NCBI RefSeq assembly: GCF_932526225.1
Contig: NC_064037.1
Span: forward strand, 496,001-560,000
Source of the DNA: Nematostella vectensis
Lineage: Eukaryota > Cnidaria > Anthozoa > Actiniaria > Edwardsiidae
Length of the DNA stretch: 64,000 bases
Reading direction: 5' to 3'
Shown one piece after another: positions 9,201-24,200 of the stretch. The notes beneath the pieces are model-generated. The model saw only the letters and a program-made list of their open reading frames with translations, had not been told where the DNA came from and made no database searches. Both the position numbers and the translations under genes were made by a program. Positions within the stretch are counted from its first letter, which is position 1. Each line of letters starts with the position of its first letter.

Positions 9201-12200
9201 GCTGATAGCCTATTTTTTTTATTTTTATTTTTTTTTAAAAATATCGATACTTAATTATACTGTTCTTGGTGTGTGACATAAAAAGAAGGTATAGGGACAT
9301 TTTTATGTACTCTCATCATCTTTGATGTGCTCATGCTTTGTTCAGGATCCTGTACATATTATATGCACACAAGAACTAACTAGATTCCTTGGATAACATG
9401 ATTAAGTAGATTCTAACATAGAGCATAGAGCTCGATAGATAGATATACCTTTTTTTCCGAGTATACTGTTTTATTTTTCCTAATGTTACTTTTTGGAATT
9501 TACATTCGGAAAAAAAATTATCGATTGTAACCTTTTGGAGGTTACACTCGTAAAACAAATTCCCGAAGGTAACCCTGAAGTTTTTCCCGAATGTAACCTC
9601 CAGTTCGATGGTGACTTTGCTTGGGATAGTTTACGATACCAATAGTATTAAAATTAATTTTCATTACAATTCCCTGCAGCAATGTCACGTTAGTCTTTCG
9701 TTGCGGGCTCTTGACTACTAACGCAGCGAACCGGGTTCGATTCCCGCTGATAGCCTATTTTTTTTTTCTTCATTTTTTTTTTAAATATCGATACTTAATT
9801 ATACTGTTCTTGGTGTGTCATGACATAAAAAGAAGGTATAGGGATATTTTTATGTACTCTCAGCATCTTTGATGTGCTCATGCTTTGTTCAGGATCCTGT
9901 ACATATTTTATGCACACAAGAACTAACTAGATTCCTTGGATAACTTGATTAAGTAGATTCTAACATAGAGCATAGCGCTCGATAGATTGATATACCTTTT
10001 TTTTCGAGTATACTGTTTTATTTTTCCTAATGTTACTTTTTGGAATTTACATTCGGAAAAAAAATTATCGATTGTAACCTTTTGGAGGTTACACTCGTAA
10101 AACAAATTCCCGAATGTAACCCTGAAGCTTTTCCCGAATGTAACCTCCAGTCCGATGGTGACTTTTCTTGGGATAGTTTACAATACCAATAGTATTAAAA
10201 GTAATTTTCATTACAATTCCCTTCAGCAATGACACGTTAGTCTTTCGTTGCGGGCACTTGACTACTAACGCAGCGACCCGGGTTCGATTCCCGCTGATAG
10301 CCTATTTTTTTTTCTTTATTTATTTTTTTTAAATATCGATACTTAATTATACTGTTCTTGGTGTGTCATGACATAAAAAGAAGGTATAGGGACATTTTTA
10401 TGTACTCTTAGCATCTTTGATGTGCTCATGCTTTGTTCAGGATCCTGTACATATTTTATGCACACAAGAACTAACTAGATTCCTTGGATAACTTGATTAA
10501 GTAGATTCTAACATAGAGCATAGCGCTCGATAGATTGATATACTTTTTTTCCGAGTATACTGTTTTATTTTTCCTAATGTTACTTTTTGGAATTTACATT
10601 CGGAAAAATAAATTATCGATTGTAACCTTTTGGAGGTTACACTCGTAAAACAAATTCCCGAATGTAACCCTGAAGCTTTTCCCGAATGTAACCTCCAGTC
10701 CGATGGTGACTTTGCTTGGGATAGTTTACGATACCAATAGTATTAAAAGTAATTTTCATTACAATTCCCTTCAGCAATGCCACGTTAGTCTATCGTTGCG
10801 GGCACTTGACTACTAACGCAGCGACCCGGGTTCGATTCCCGCTGATAGCCTATTTTTTTACTTTCTTTTTTTTTTTAAATATCGATACTTAATTATACTG
10901 TTCTTGGTGTGTCATGACATAAAAAGAAGGTATAGGGACATTTTTATGTACTCTCAGCATCTTTGATGTGCTCATGCTTTGTTCAGGATCCTGTACATAT
11001 TTTATGCACACAAGAACTAACTAGATTCCTTGGATAACTTGATTAAGTAGATTCTAACATAGAGCATAGCGCTCGATAGATTAATATACCTTTTTTCCGA
11101 GTATACTGTTTTATTTTTCCTAATGTTACTTTTTTGAATTTACATTCGGAAAAAAAATTATCGATTGTAACCTTTTGGAGGTTACACTCGTAAAACAAAT
11201 TCCCGAATGTAACCCTGAAGCTTTTCCCGAATGTAACCTCCAGTCCGATGGTGACTTTGCTTGGGATAGTTTACGATACCAATAGTATTAAAAGTAATTT
11301 TCATTACAATTCCCTTCAGCAATGCCACGTTAGTCTATCGTTGTGGGCACTTGACTACTAACGCAGCGACCCGGGTTCGATTCCCGCTGATAGCCTATTT
11401 TTTTAATTTCTTTTTTTTTTAAATATCGATACTTAATTATACTGTTCTTGGTGTGTCATGACATAAAAGAAGGTATAGGGACATTTTTATGTACTCTCTG
11501 CATCTTTGATGTGCTCATGCTTTGTTCAGGATCCTGTACATATTTTATGCACACAAGAACTAACTAGATTCCTTGGATAACTTGATTAAGTAGATTCTAA
11601 CATAGAGCATAGCGCTCGATAGATTGATATACCTTTTTTTCCGAGTTTTCTGTTTTATTTTTCCTAATGTTACTTTTTTGGAATTTATATTCGGAAAAAA
11701 AATTATCGATTGTAACCTTTTGGAGGTTACACTCGTAAAACAAATTCCCGAATGTAACCCTGAAGCTTTTCCCGAATGTAACCTCCAGTCCGATGGTGAC
11801 GTTGCTTGGGATAGTTTACGATACCAATAGTATTAAAAGTAATTTTCATTACAATTCTCTTCAGCAATGTCACGTTAGTCTTTCGTTGCGGGCACTTGAC
11901 TACTAACGCAGCGACCCGGGTTCGATTCCCACTGATAGCCTATTTTTTTTTTCTTTATTTTTTTTTTTAAATATCGATACTTAATTATACTGTTCTTGGT
12001 GTGTGACATAAAAAGAAGGTATAGGGACATTTTTATGTACTCTTAGCATCTTTGATGTGCTCATGCTTTGTTCAGGATCCTGTACATATTATATGCACAC
12101 AAGAACTAACTAGATTCCTTGGATAACATGATTAAGTAGATTCTAACATAGAGCATAGAGCTCGATAGATTGATATACCTTTTTTTCCGAGTATACTGTT

Positions 12201-15200
12201 TTATTTTTCCTAATGTTACTTTTTGGAATTTACATTCGGAAAAAAAATTATCGATTGTAACCTTTTGGAGGTTACACTCGTAAAACAAATTCCCGAAGGT
12301 AACCCTGAAGTTTTTCCCGAATGTAACCTCCAGTTCGATGGTGACTTTGCTTGGGATAGTTTACGATACCAATAGTATTAAAATTAATTTTCATTACAAT
12401 TCCCTGCAGCAATGTCACGTTAGTCTTTCGTTGCGGGCACTTGACTACTAACGCAGCGACCCGGGTTTGATTCCCGCTGATAGCCTATTTTTTTTTTCTT
12501 TATTTTTTTTTTAAATATCGATACTTAATTATACTGTTCTTGGTGTGTCATGACATAAAAAGAAGGTATAGGGATATTTTTATGTACTCTCAGCATCTTT
12601 GATGTGCTCATGCTTTGTTCAGGATCCTGTACATATTTTATGCACACAAGAACTAACTAGATTCCTTGGATAACTTGATTAAGTAGATTCTAACATAGAG
12701 CATAGCGCTCGATAGATTGATATACCTTTTTTTTCGAGTATACTGTTTTATTTTTCCTAATGTTACTTTTTGGAATTTACATTCGGAAAAAAAATTATCG
12801 ATTGTAACCTTTTGGAGGTTACACTCGTAAAACAAATTCCCGAATGTAACCCTGAAGCTTTTCCCAAATGTAACCTCCAGTCCGATGGTGACTTTTCTTG
12901 GGATAGTTTACATTACCAATAGTATTAAAAGTAATTTTCATTACAATTCCCTTCAGCAATGACACGTTAGTCTTTCGTTGCGGGCACTTGACTACTAACG
13001 CAGCGACCCGGGTTCGATTCCCGCTGATAGCCTTTTTTTTTTCTTTATTTATTTTTTTTAAATATCGATACTTAATTATACTGTTCTTGGTGTGTCATGA
13101 CATAAAAAGAAGGTATAGGGACATTTTTATGTACTCTTAGCATCTTTGATGTGCTCATGCTTTGTTCAGGATCCTGTACATATTTTATGCACACAAGAAC
13201 TAACTAGATTCCTTGGATAACTTGATTAAGTAGATTCTAACATAGAGCATAGCGCTCGATAGATTGATATACTTTTTTTCCGAGTATACTGTTTTATTTT
13301 TCCTAATGTTACTTTTTGGAATTTACATTCGGAAAAAAAAATTATCGATTGTAACCTTTTGGAGGTTACACTCGTAAAACAAATTCCCGAATGTAACCCT
13401 GAAGCTTTTCCCGAATGTAACCTCCAGTCCGATGGTGACTTTGCTTGGGATAGTTTACGATACCAATAGTATTAAAAGTAATTTTCATTACAATTCCCTT
13501 CAGCAATGCCACGTTAGTCTATCGTTGTGGGCACTTGACTACTAACGCAGCGACCCGGGTTCGATTCCCGCTGATAGCCTATTTTTTTACTTTCTTTTTT
13601 TTTTAAATATCGATACTTAATTATACTGTTCTTGGTGTGTCATGACATAAAAGAAGGTATAGGGACATTTTTATGTACTCTCTGCATCTTTGATGTGCTC
13701 ATGCTTTGTTCAGGATCCTGTACATATTTTATGCACACAAGAACTAACTAGATTCCTTGGATAACTTGATTAAGTAGATTCTAACATAGAGCATAGCGCT
13801 CGATAGATTGATATACCTTTTTTTCCGAGTTTTCTGTTTTATTTTTCCTAATGTTACTTTTTTGGAATTTATATTCGGAAAAAAAATTATCGATTGTAAC
13901 CTTTTGGAGGTTACACTCGTAAAACAAATTCCCGAATGTAACCCTGAAGCTTTTCCCGAATGTAACCTCCAGTCCGATGGTGACGTTGCTTGGGATAGTT
14001 TACGATACCAATAGTATTAAAAGTAATTTTCATTACAATTCTCTTCAGCAATGTCACGTTAGTCTTTCGTTGCGGGCACTTGACTACTAACGCAGCGACC
14101 CGGGTTCGATTCCCGCTGATAGCCTATTTTTTTACTTTCTTTTTTTTTTAAATATCGATACTTAATTATACTGTTCTTGGTGTGTCATGACATAAAAAGT
14201 AGGTATAGGGACATTTTTATGTACTCTCAGCATCTTTGATGTGCTCATGCTTTGTTCAGGATCCTGTACATATTTTATGCACACAAGAACTAACTAGATT
14301 CCTTGGATAACTTGATTAAGTAGATTCTAACATAGAGCATAGCGCTCGATAGATTGATATACCTTTTTTCCGAGTATACTGTTTTATTTTTCCTAATGTT
14401 ACTTTTTTGAATTTACATTCGGAAAAAAAATTATCGATTGTAACCTTTTGGAGGTTACACTCGTAAAACAAATTCCCGAATGTAACCCTGAAGCTTTTCC
14501 CGAATGTAACCTCCAGTCCGATGGTGACTTTGCTTGGGATAGTTTACGATACCAATAGTATTAAAAGTAATTTTCATTACAATTCCCTTCAGCAATGCCA
14601 CGTTAGTCTATCGTTGTGGGCACTTGACTACTAACGCAGCGACCCGGGTTCGATTCCCGCTGATAGCCTATTTTTTTACTTTCTTTTTTTTTTTAAATAT
14701 CGATACTTAATTATACTGTTCTTGGTATGTCATGACATAAAAGAAGGTATAGTGACATTTTTATGTACTCTCTGCATCTTTGATGTGCTCATGCTTTGTT
14801 CAGGATCCTGTACATATTTTATGCACACAAGAACTAACTAGATTCCTTGGATAACTTGATTAAGTAGATTCTAACATAGAGCATAGCGCTCGATAGATTG
14901 ATATACCTTTTTTTCCGAGTTTTCTGTTTTATTTTTCCTAATGTTACTTTTTTGGAATTTATATTCGGAAAAAAAATTATCGATTGTAACCTTTTGGAGG
15001 TTACACTCGTAAAACAAATTCCCGAATGTAACCCTGAAGCTTTTCCCGAATGTAACCTCCAGTCCGATGGTGACGTTGCTTGGGATAGTTTACGATACCA
15101 TTAGTATTAAAAGTAATTTTCATTACAATTCTCTTCAGCAATGTCACGTTAGTCTTTCGTTGCGGGCACTTGACTACTAACGCAGCGACCCGGGTTCGAT

Positions 15201-15286
15201 TCCCGCTGATAGCCTATTTTTTTTTCTTTATTTTTTTTTTAAATATCGATACTTAATTATACTGTTCTTGGTGTGTGACATAAAAA
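3283..15286 (+). repeat. Array segment B: 11-unit higher-order repeat (6.00 kb), built from 5+6
   Basis: Unit starts are 3283, 3831, 4379, 4924, 5466, 6012, 6559, 7106, 7648, 8195, 8738, 9285, 9832, 10380, 10926, 11469, 12015, 12562, 13109, 13653, 14199 and 14743. The units at 3283, 6012, 9285 and 12015 share GAGCTC for GCGCTC, CCGAAGGTAACC, AAATTAATTT and CCTGCAG, a 5, 6, 5 spacing. The next three units in each block also match: ACACGTTAG in the second, ACTCTTAGC in the third except at 4379-type variants of the phase mark. A type with GAGTTTTCTG, ACTCTCTGC and GTGACGTTG occurs at 5466, 8738, 11469, 13653 and 14743. Units 7-14 are recapitulated by units 18-25 at 6.00 kb. The second copy diverges after 13.65 kb. 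Confidence 0.8.
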
Positions 15287-18200
15287 GAAGGTTTAGGGAC
15301 ATTTTTATGTACTCTCAGCATCTTTGATGTGCTCATGCTTTGTTCAGGATCCTGTACATATTATATGCACACAAGAACTAACTAGATTCCTTGGATAACA
15401 TGATTAAGTAGATTCTAACATAGAGCATAGCGCTCGATAGATTGATATACCTTTTTTTCCGAGTATACTGTTTTATTTTTCCTAATGTTACTTTTTGGAA
15501 TTTACATTCGGAAAAAAAATTATCGATTGTAACCTTTTGGAGGTTACACTCGTAAAACAAATTCCCGAATGTAACCCTGAAGTTTTTCCCGAATGTAACC
15601 TCCAGTTCGATGGTGACTTTGCTTGGGATAGTTTACGATACCAATAGTATTAAAAGTAATTTTCATTACAATTCCCTGCAGCAATGTCACGTTAGTCTTT
15701 CGTTGCGGGCACTTGACTACTAACGCAGCGACCCGGGTTCGATTCCCGCTGATAGCCTATGTTTTTTTTCTTTATTTTTTTTTTAAATATCGATACTTAA
15801 TTATACTCTTCTTGGTGTGTCATGACATAAAAAGAAGGTATAGGGATATTTTTATGTACTCTCAGCATCTTTGATGTGCTCATGCTTTGTTCAGGATCCT
15901 GTACATATTTTATGCACACAAGAACTAACTAGATTCCTTGGATAACTTGATTAAGTAGATTCTAACATAGAGCATAGCGCTCGATAGATTGATATACCTT
16001 TTTTTCCGAGTATACTGTTTTATTTTTCCTAATGTTACTTTTTGAAATTTACATTCGGAAAAAAAAATTATCGATTGTAACCTTTTGGAGGTTACACTCG
16101 TAAAACAAATTCCCGAATGTAACCCTGAAGCTTTTCCCGAATGTAACCTCCAGTCCGATGGTGACTTTTCTTGGGATAGTTTACAATACCAATAGTATTA
16201 AAAGTAATTTTCATTACAATTCCCTTCAGCAATGCCACGTTAGTCTTTCGTTGCGGGCACTTGACTACTAACGCAGCCACCCGGGTTCGATTCCCGCTGA
16301 TAGCCTATTTTTTTTTCTTTATTTATTTTTTTTAAATATCGATACTTAATTATACTGTTCTTGGTGTGTCATGACATAAAAAGAAGGTATAGGGATATTT
16401 TTATGTACTCTCAGCATCTTTGATGTGCTCATGCTTTGTTCAGGATCCTGTACATATTTTATGCACACAAGAACTAACTAGATTCCTTGGATAACTTGAT
16501 TAAGTAGATTCTAACATAGAGCATAGCGCTCGATAGATTGATATACCTTTTTTTCCGAGTATACTGTTTTATTTTTCCTAATGTTACTTTTTGGAATTTA
16601 CATTCGGAAAAAAAAATTATCGATTGTAACCTTTTGGAGGTTACACTCGTAAAACAAATTCCCGAATGTAACCCTGAAGCTTTTCCCGAATGTAACCTCC
16701 AGTCCGATGGTGACTTTTCTTGGGATAGTTTACAATACCAATAGTATTAAAAGTAATTTTCATTACAATTCCCTTCAGCAATGCCACGTTAGTCTTTCGT
16801 TGCGGGCACTTGACTACTAACGCAGCCACCCGGGTTCCATTCCCGCTGATAGACTATTTTTTTTCTTTATTTATTTTTTTTAAATATCGATACTTAATTA
16901 TACTGTTCTTGGTGTGTCATGACATAAAAAGAAGGTATAGGGACATTTTTATGTACTCTCAGCATCTTTGATGTGCTCATGCTTTGTTCAGGATCCTGTA
17001 CATATTTTATGCACACAAGAACTAACTAGATTCCTTGGATAACTTGATTAAGTAGATTCTAACATAGAGCATAGCGCTCGATAGATTTATATACTTTTTT
17101 TCCGAGTATACTGTTTTATTTTTCCTAATGTTACTTTTTGGAATTTACATTTGGAAAAAAAATTATCGGTTGTAACCTTTTGGAGGTTACACTCGTAAAA
17201 AAAATTCCCGAATGTAACCCTGAAGCTTTTCCCGAATGTAACCTCCAGTCCGATGGTGACTTTGCTTGGGATAGTTTACGATACCAATAGTATTAAAAGT
17301 AATTTTCATTACAATTCCCTTCAGCAATGCCACGTTAGTCTTTCGTTGCGGGCACTTGACTACTAACGCAGCGACTCGGGTTCGATTCCCGCTGATAGCC
17401 TATTTTTTTTTCTTTATTTTTTTTTTAAATATCGATACTTAATTATACTGTTCTTGGTGTGTGACATAAAAAGAAGGTTTAGGGACATTTTTATGTACTC
17501 TCAGCATCTTTGATGTGCTCATGCTTTGTTCAGGATCCTGTACATATTATATGCACACAAGAACTAACTAGATTCCTTGGATAACATGATTAAGTAGATT
17601 CTAACATAGAGCATAGCGCTCGATAGATTGATATACCTTTTTTTCCGAGTATACTGTTTTATTTTTCCTAATGTTACTTTTTGGAATTTACATTCGGAAA
17701 AAAAATTATCGATTGTAACCTTTTGGAGGTTACACTCGTAAAACAAATTCCCGAATGTAACCCTGAAGTTTTTCCCGAATGTAACCTCCAGTTCGATGGT
17801 GACTTTGCTTGGGATAGTTTACGATACCAATAGTATTAAAAGTAATTTTCATTACAATTCCCTGCAGCAATGTCACGTTAGTCTTTCGTTGCGGGCACTT
17901 GACTACTAACGCAGCGACCCGGGTTCGATTCCCGCTGATAGCCTATGTTTTTTTTCTTTATTTTTTTTTTTAAATATCGATACTTAATTATACTCTTCTT
18001 GGTGTGTCATGACATAAAAAGAAGGTATAGGGATATTTTTATGTACTCTCAGCATCTTTGATGTGCTCATGCTTTGTTCAGGATCCTGTACATATTTTAT
18101 GCACACAAGAACTAACTAGATTCCTTGGATAACTTGATTAAGTAGATTCTAACATAGAGCATAGCGCTCGATAGATTGATATACCTTTTTTTTCCGAGTA

Positions 18201-21200
18201 TACTGTTTTATTTTTCCTAATGTTACTTTTTGAAATTTACATTCGGAAAAAAAAATTATCGATTGTAACCTTTTGGAGGTTACACTCGTAAAACAAATTC
18301 CCGAATGTAACCCTGAAGCTTTTCCCGAATGTAACCTCCAGTCCGATGGTGACTTTTCTTGGGATAGTTTACAATACCAATAGTATTAAAAGTAATTTTC
18401 ATTACAATTCCCTTCAGCAATGCCACGTTAGTCTTTCGTTGCGGGCACTTGACTACTAACGCAGCCACCCGGGTTCCATTCCCGCTGATAGCCTATTTTT
18501 TTATTTTATTTATTTTTTTTAAATATCGATACTTAATTATACTGTTCTTGGTGTGTCATGACATAAAAAGAAGGTATAGGGACATTTTTATGTACTCTCA
18601 GCATCTTTGATGTGCTCATGCTTTGTTCAGGATCCTGTACATATTTTATGCACACAAGAACTAACTAGATTCCTTGGATAACTTGATTAAGTAGATTCTA
18701 ACATAGAGCATAGCGCTCGATAGATTTATATACTTTTTTTCCGAGTATACTGTTTTATTTTTCCTAATGTTACTTTTTGGAATTTACATTTGGAAAAAAA
18801 ATTATCGATTGTAACCTTTTGGAGGTTACACTCGTAAAAAAAATTCCCGAATGTAACCTGAAGCTTTTCCCGAATGTAACCTCCAGTCTGATGGTGACTT
18901 TGCTTGGGATAGTTTACGATACCAATAGTATTAAAAGTAATTTTCATTACAATTCCCTTCAGCAATGCCACGTTAGTCTATCGTTGCGGGCACTTGACTA
19001 CTAACGCAGCGACTCGGGTTCGATTCCCGCTGATAGCCTATTTTTTTTTCTTTATTTTTTTTTTAAATATCGATACTTAATTATACTGTTCTTGGTGTGT
19101 GACATAAAAAGAAGGTTTAGGGACATTTTTATGTACTCTCAGCATCTTTGATGTGCTCATGCTTTGTTCAGGATCCTGTACATATTATATGCACACAAGA
19201 ACTAACTAGATTCCTTGGATAACATGATTAAGTAGATTCTAACATAGAGCATAGCGCTCGATAGATTGATATACCTTTTTTTCCGAGTATACTGTTTTAT
19301 TTTTCCTAATGTTACTTTTTGGAATTTACATTCGGAAAAAAAATTATCGATTGTAACCTTTTGGAGGTTACACTCGTAAAACAAATTCCCGAATGTAACC
19401 CTGAAGTTTTTCCCGAATGTAACCTCCAGTTCGATGGTGACTTTGCTTGGGATAGTTTACGATACCAATAGTATTAAAAGTAATTTTCATTACAATTCCC
19501 TGCAGCAATGTCACGTTAGTCTTTCGTTGCGGGCGCTTCACTACTAACGCAGCGACCCGGGTTCGATTCCCGCTGATAGCCTATGTTTTTTTTCTTTATT
19601 TTTTTTTTTAATATCGATACTTAATTATACTCTTCTTGGTGTGTCATGACATAAAAAGAAGGTATAGGGATATTTTTATGTACTCTCAGCATCTTTGATG
19701 TGCTCATGCTTTGTTCAGGATCCTGTACATATTTTATGCACACAAGAACTAACTAGATTCCTTGGATAACTTGATTAAGTAGATTCTAACATAGAGCATA
19801 GCGCTCGATAGATTGATATACCTTTTTTTTCCGAGTATACTGTTTTATTTTTCCTAATGTTACTTTTTGAAATTTACATTCGGAAAAAAAAATTATCGAT
19901 TGTAACCTTTTGGAGGTTACACTCGTAAAACAAATTCCCGAATGTAACCCTGAAGCTTTTCCCGAATGTAACCTCCAGTCCGATGGTGACTTTTCTTGGG
20001 ATAGTTTACAATACCAATAGTATTAAAAGTAATTTTCATTACAATTCCCTTCAGCAATGCCACGTTAGTCTTTCGTTGCGGGCACTTGACTACTAACGCA
20101 GCCACCCGGGTTCGATTCCCGCTGATAGCCTATTTTTTTTCTTTATTTATTTTTTTTAAATATCGATACATAATTATACTGTTCTTGGTGTGTCATGACA
20201 TAAAAAGAAGGTATAGGGATATTTTTATGTACTCTCAGCATCTTTGATGTGCTCATGCTTTGTTCAGGATCCTGTACATATTTTATGCACACAAGAACTA
20301 ACTAGATTCCTTGGATAACTTGATTAAGTAGATTCTAACATAGAGCATAGCGCTCGATAGATTGATATACCTTTTTTTCCGAGTATACTGTTTTATTTTT
20401 CCTAATGTTACTTTTTGGAATTTACATTCGGAAAAAAAAATTATCGATTGTAACCTTTTGGAGGTTACACTCGTAAAACAAATTCCCGAATGTAACCCTG
20501 AAGCTTTTCCCGAATGTAACCTCCAGTCCGATGGTGACTTTTCTTGGGATAGTTTACAATACCAATAGTATTAAAAGTAATTTTCATTACAATTCCCTTC
20601 AGCAATGCCACGTTAGTCTTTCGTTGCGGGCACTTGACTACTAACGCAGCCACCCGGGTTCCATTCCCGCTGATAGCCTATTTTTTTTCTTTATTTATTT
20701 TTTTTAAATATCGATACTTAATTATACTGTTCTTGGTGTGTCATGACATAAAAAGAAGGTATAGGGACATTTTTATGTACTCTCAGCATCTTTGATGTGC
20801 TCATGCTTTGTTCAGGATCCTGTACATATTTTATGCACACAAGAACTAACTAGATTCCTTGGATAACTTGATTAAGTAGATTCTAACATAGAGCATAGCG
20901 CTCGATAGATTTATATACTTTTTTTCCGAGTATACTGTTTTATTTTTCCTAATGTTACTTTTTGGAATTTACATTTGGAAAAAAAATTATCGATTGTAAC
21001 CTTTTGGAGGTTACACTCGTAAAAAAAATTCCCGAATGTAACCTGAAGCTTTTCCCGAATGTAACCTCCAGTCCGATGGTGACTTTGCTTGGAATAGTTT
21101 ACGATACCAATAGTATTAAAAGTAATTTTCATTACAATTCCCTTCAGCAATGCCACGTTAGTCTATCGTTGCGGGCACTTGACTACTAACGCAGCGACCC

Positions 21201-24200
21201 GGGTTCGATTCCCGCTGATAGCCTATTTTTTTACTTTCTTTTTTTTTAAATATCGATACTTAATTATACTGTTCTTGGTGTGTCATGACATAAAAAGAAG
21301 GTATAGGGACATTTTTATGTACTCTCAGCATCTTTGATGTGCTCATGCTTTGTTCAGGATCCTGTACATATTTTATGCACACAAGAACTAACTAGATTCC
21401 TTGGATAACTTGATTAAGTAGATTCTAACATAGAGCATAGCGCTCGATAGATTGATATACCTTTTTTTCCGAGTATACTGTTTTATTTTTCCTAATGTTA
21501 TTTTTTGGAATTTACATTCGGAAAAAAAATTATCGATTGTAACCTTTTGGAGGTTACACTCGTAAAACAAATTCCCGAATGTAACCCTGAAGCTTTTCCC
21601 GAATGTAACCTCCAGTCCGATGGTGACTTTGCTTGGAATAGTTTACGATACCAATAGTATTAAAAGTAATTTTCATTACAATTCCCTTCAGCAATGCCAC
21701 GTTAGTCTATCGTTGCGGGCACTTGACTACTAACGCAGCGACCCGGGTTCGATTCCCGCTGATAGCCTATTTTTTTTTCTTTATTTTTTTTTAAATATCG
21801 ATACTTAATTATACTGTTCTTGGTGTGTCATGACATAAAAAGAAGGTATAGGGACATTTTTATGTACTCTCAGCATCTTTGATGTGCTCATGCTTTGTTC
21901 AGGATCCTGTACATATTTTATGCACACAAGAACTAACTAGATTCCTTGGATAACATGAATAAGTAGATTCTAACATAGAGCATAGCGCTCGATAGATTGA
22001 TATACCTTTTTTTCCGAGTATACTGTTTTATTTTTCCTAATGTTACTTTTTGGAATTTACATTCGGAAAAAAAATTATCGATTGTAACCTTTTGGAGGTT
22101 ACACTCGTAAAACAAATTCCCGAATGTAACCCTGAAGCTTTTCCCGAATGTAACCTCCAGTCCGATGGTGACTTTGCTTGGGATAGTTTACGATACCAAT
22201 AGTATTAAAAGTAATTTTCATTACAATTCCCTTCAGCAATGCCACGTTAGTCTATCGTTGCGGGCACTTGACTACTAACGCAGCGACCCGGGTTCGATTC
22301 CCGCTGATAGCCTATTTTTTTTACTTTCTTTTTTTTTTAAATATCGATACTTAATTATTCTGTTCTTGGTGTGTCATGACATAAAAAGAAGGTATAGGGA
22401 CATTTTTATGTACTCTCAGCATCTTTGATGTGCTCATGCTTTGTTCAGGATCCTGTACATATTTTATGCACACAAGAACTAACTAGATTCCTTGGATAAC
22501 TTGATTAAGTAGATTCTAAAATAGAGCATAGCGCTCGATAGATTGATATACCTTTTTTTCCGAGTATACTGTTTTATTTTTCCTAATGTTATTTTTTGGA
22601 ATTTACATTCGGAAAAAAAATTATCGATTGTAACCTTTTGGAGGTTACACTCGTAAAACAAATTCCCGAATGTAACCCTGAAGCTTTTCCCGAATGTAAC
22701 CTCCAGTCCGATGGTGACTTTGCTTGGGATAGATTACGATACCAATAGAATTAAAAGTAATTTTCATTACAATTCCCTTCAGCAATGTCACGTTAGTCTA
22801 TCGTTGCGGGCACTTGACTACTAACGCAGCGACCCGGGTTCGATTCCCGCTGATAGCCTATTTTTCTACTTTCTTTTTTTTTTAAATATCGAAACTTAAT
22901 TATACTGTTCTTGGTGTGTCATGACATAAAAAGAAGGTTTAGGGACATTTTAATGTACTCTCAGCATCTTTGATGTGCTCATGCTTTGTTCAGGATCCTG
23001 TACATATTTTATGCACACAAGAACTAACTAGATTCCTTGTATAACTTGATTAAGTAGATTCTAACATAGAGCATTGCGATCGATAGATTGATATACCTTT
23101 TTTTCCGAGTATACTGTTTTATTTTTCCTAATGTTACTTTTTGGAATTTACATTCGGAAAAAAAATTATCGATTGTAACCTTTTGGAGGTTACACTCGTA
23201 AAACAAATTCCCGAATGTAACCCTGAAGTTTTTCCCGAATGTAACCTCCAGTTCGATGGTGACTTTGCTTGGGATAGTTTACGATACCAATAGTATTAAA
23301 AGTAATTTTCATTACAATTCCCTGCAGCAATGTCACGTTAGTCTTTCGTTGCGGGCACTTGACTACTAACGCAGCGACCCGGGTTCGATTCCCGCTGATA
23401 GCCTATGTTTTTTTTCTTTATTTTTTTTTTTTAATATCGATACTTAATTATACTGTTCTTGGTGTGTCATGACATAAAAAGAAGGTATAGGGATATTTTT
23501 ATGTACTCTCAGCATCTTTGATGTGCTCATGCTTTGTTCAGGATCCTGTACATATTTTATGCACACAAGAACTAACTAGATTCCTTGGATAACTTGATTA
23601 AGTAGATTCTAACATAGAGCATAGCGCTCGAAAGATTGATATACCTTTTTTTTCCGAGTATACTGTTTTATTTTTCCTAATGTTACTTTTTGAAATTTAC
23701 ATTCGGAAAAAAAAATTATCGATTGTAACCTTTTGGAGGTTACACTCGTAAAACAAATTCCCGAATGTAACCCTGAAGCTTTTCCCGAATGTAACCTCCA
23801 GTCCGATGGTGACTTTTCTTGGGATAGTTTACAATACCAATAGTATTAAAAGTAATTTTCATTACAATTCCCTTCAGCAATGCCACGTTAGTCTTTCGTT
23901 GCGGGCACTTGACTACTAACGCAGCCACCCGGGTTCGATTCCCGCTGATAGCCTATTTTTTTTCTTTATTTATTTTTTTTAAATATCGATACATAATTAT
24001 ACTGTTCTTGGTGTGTCATGACATAAAAAGAAGGTATAGGGATATTTTTATGTACTCTCAGCATCTTTGATGTGCTCATGCTTTGTTCAGGATCCTGTAC
24101 ATATTTTGTGCACACAAGAACTAACTAGATTCCTTGGATAACTTGATTAAGTAGATTCTAACATAGAGCATAGCGCTCGATAGATTGATATACCTTTTTT

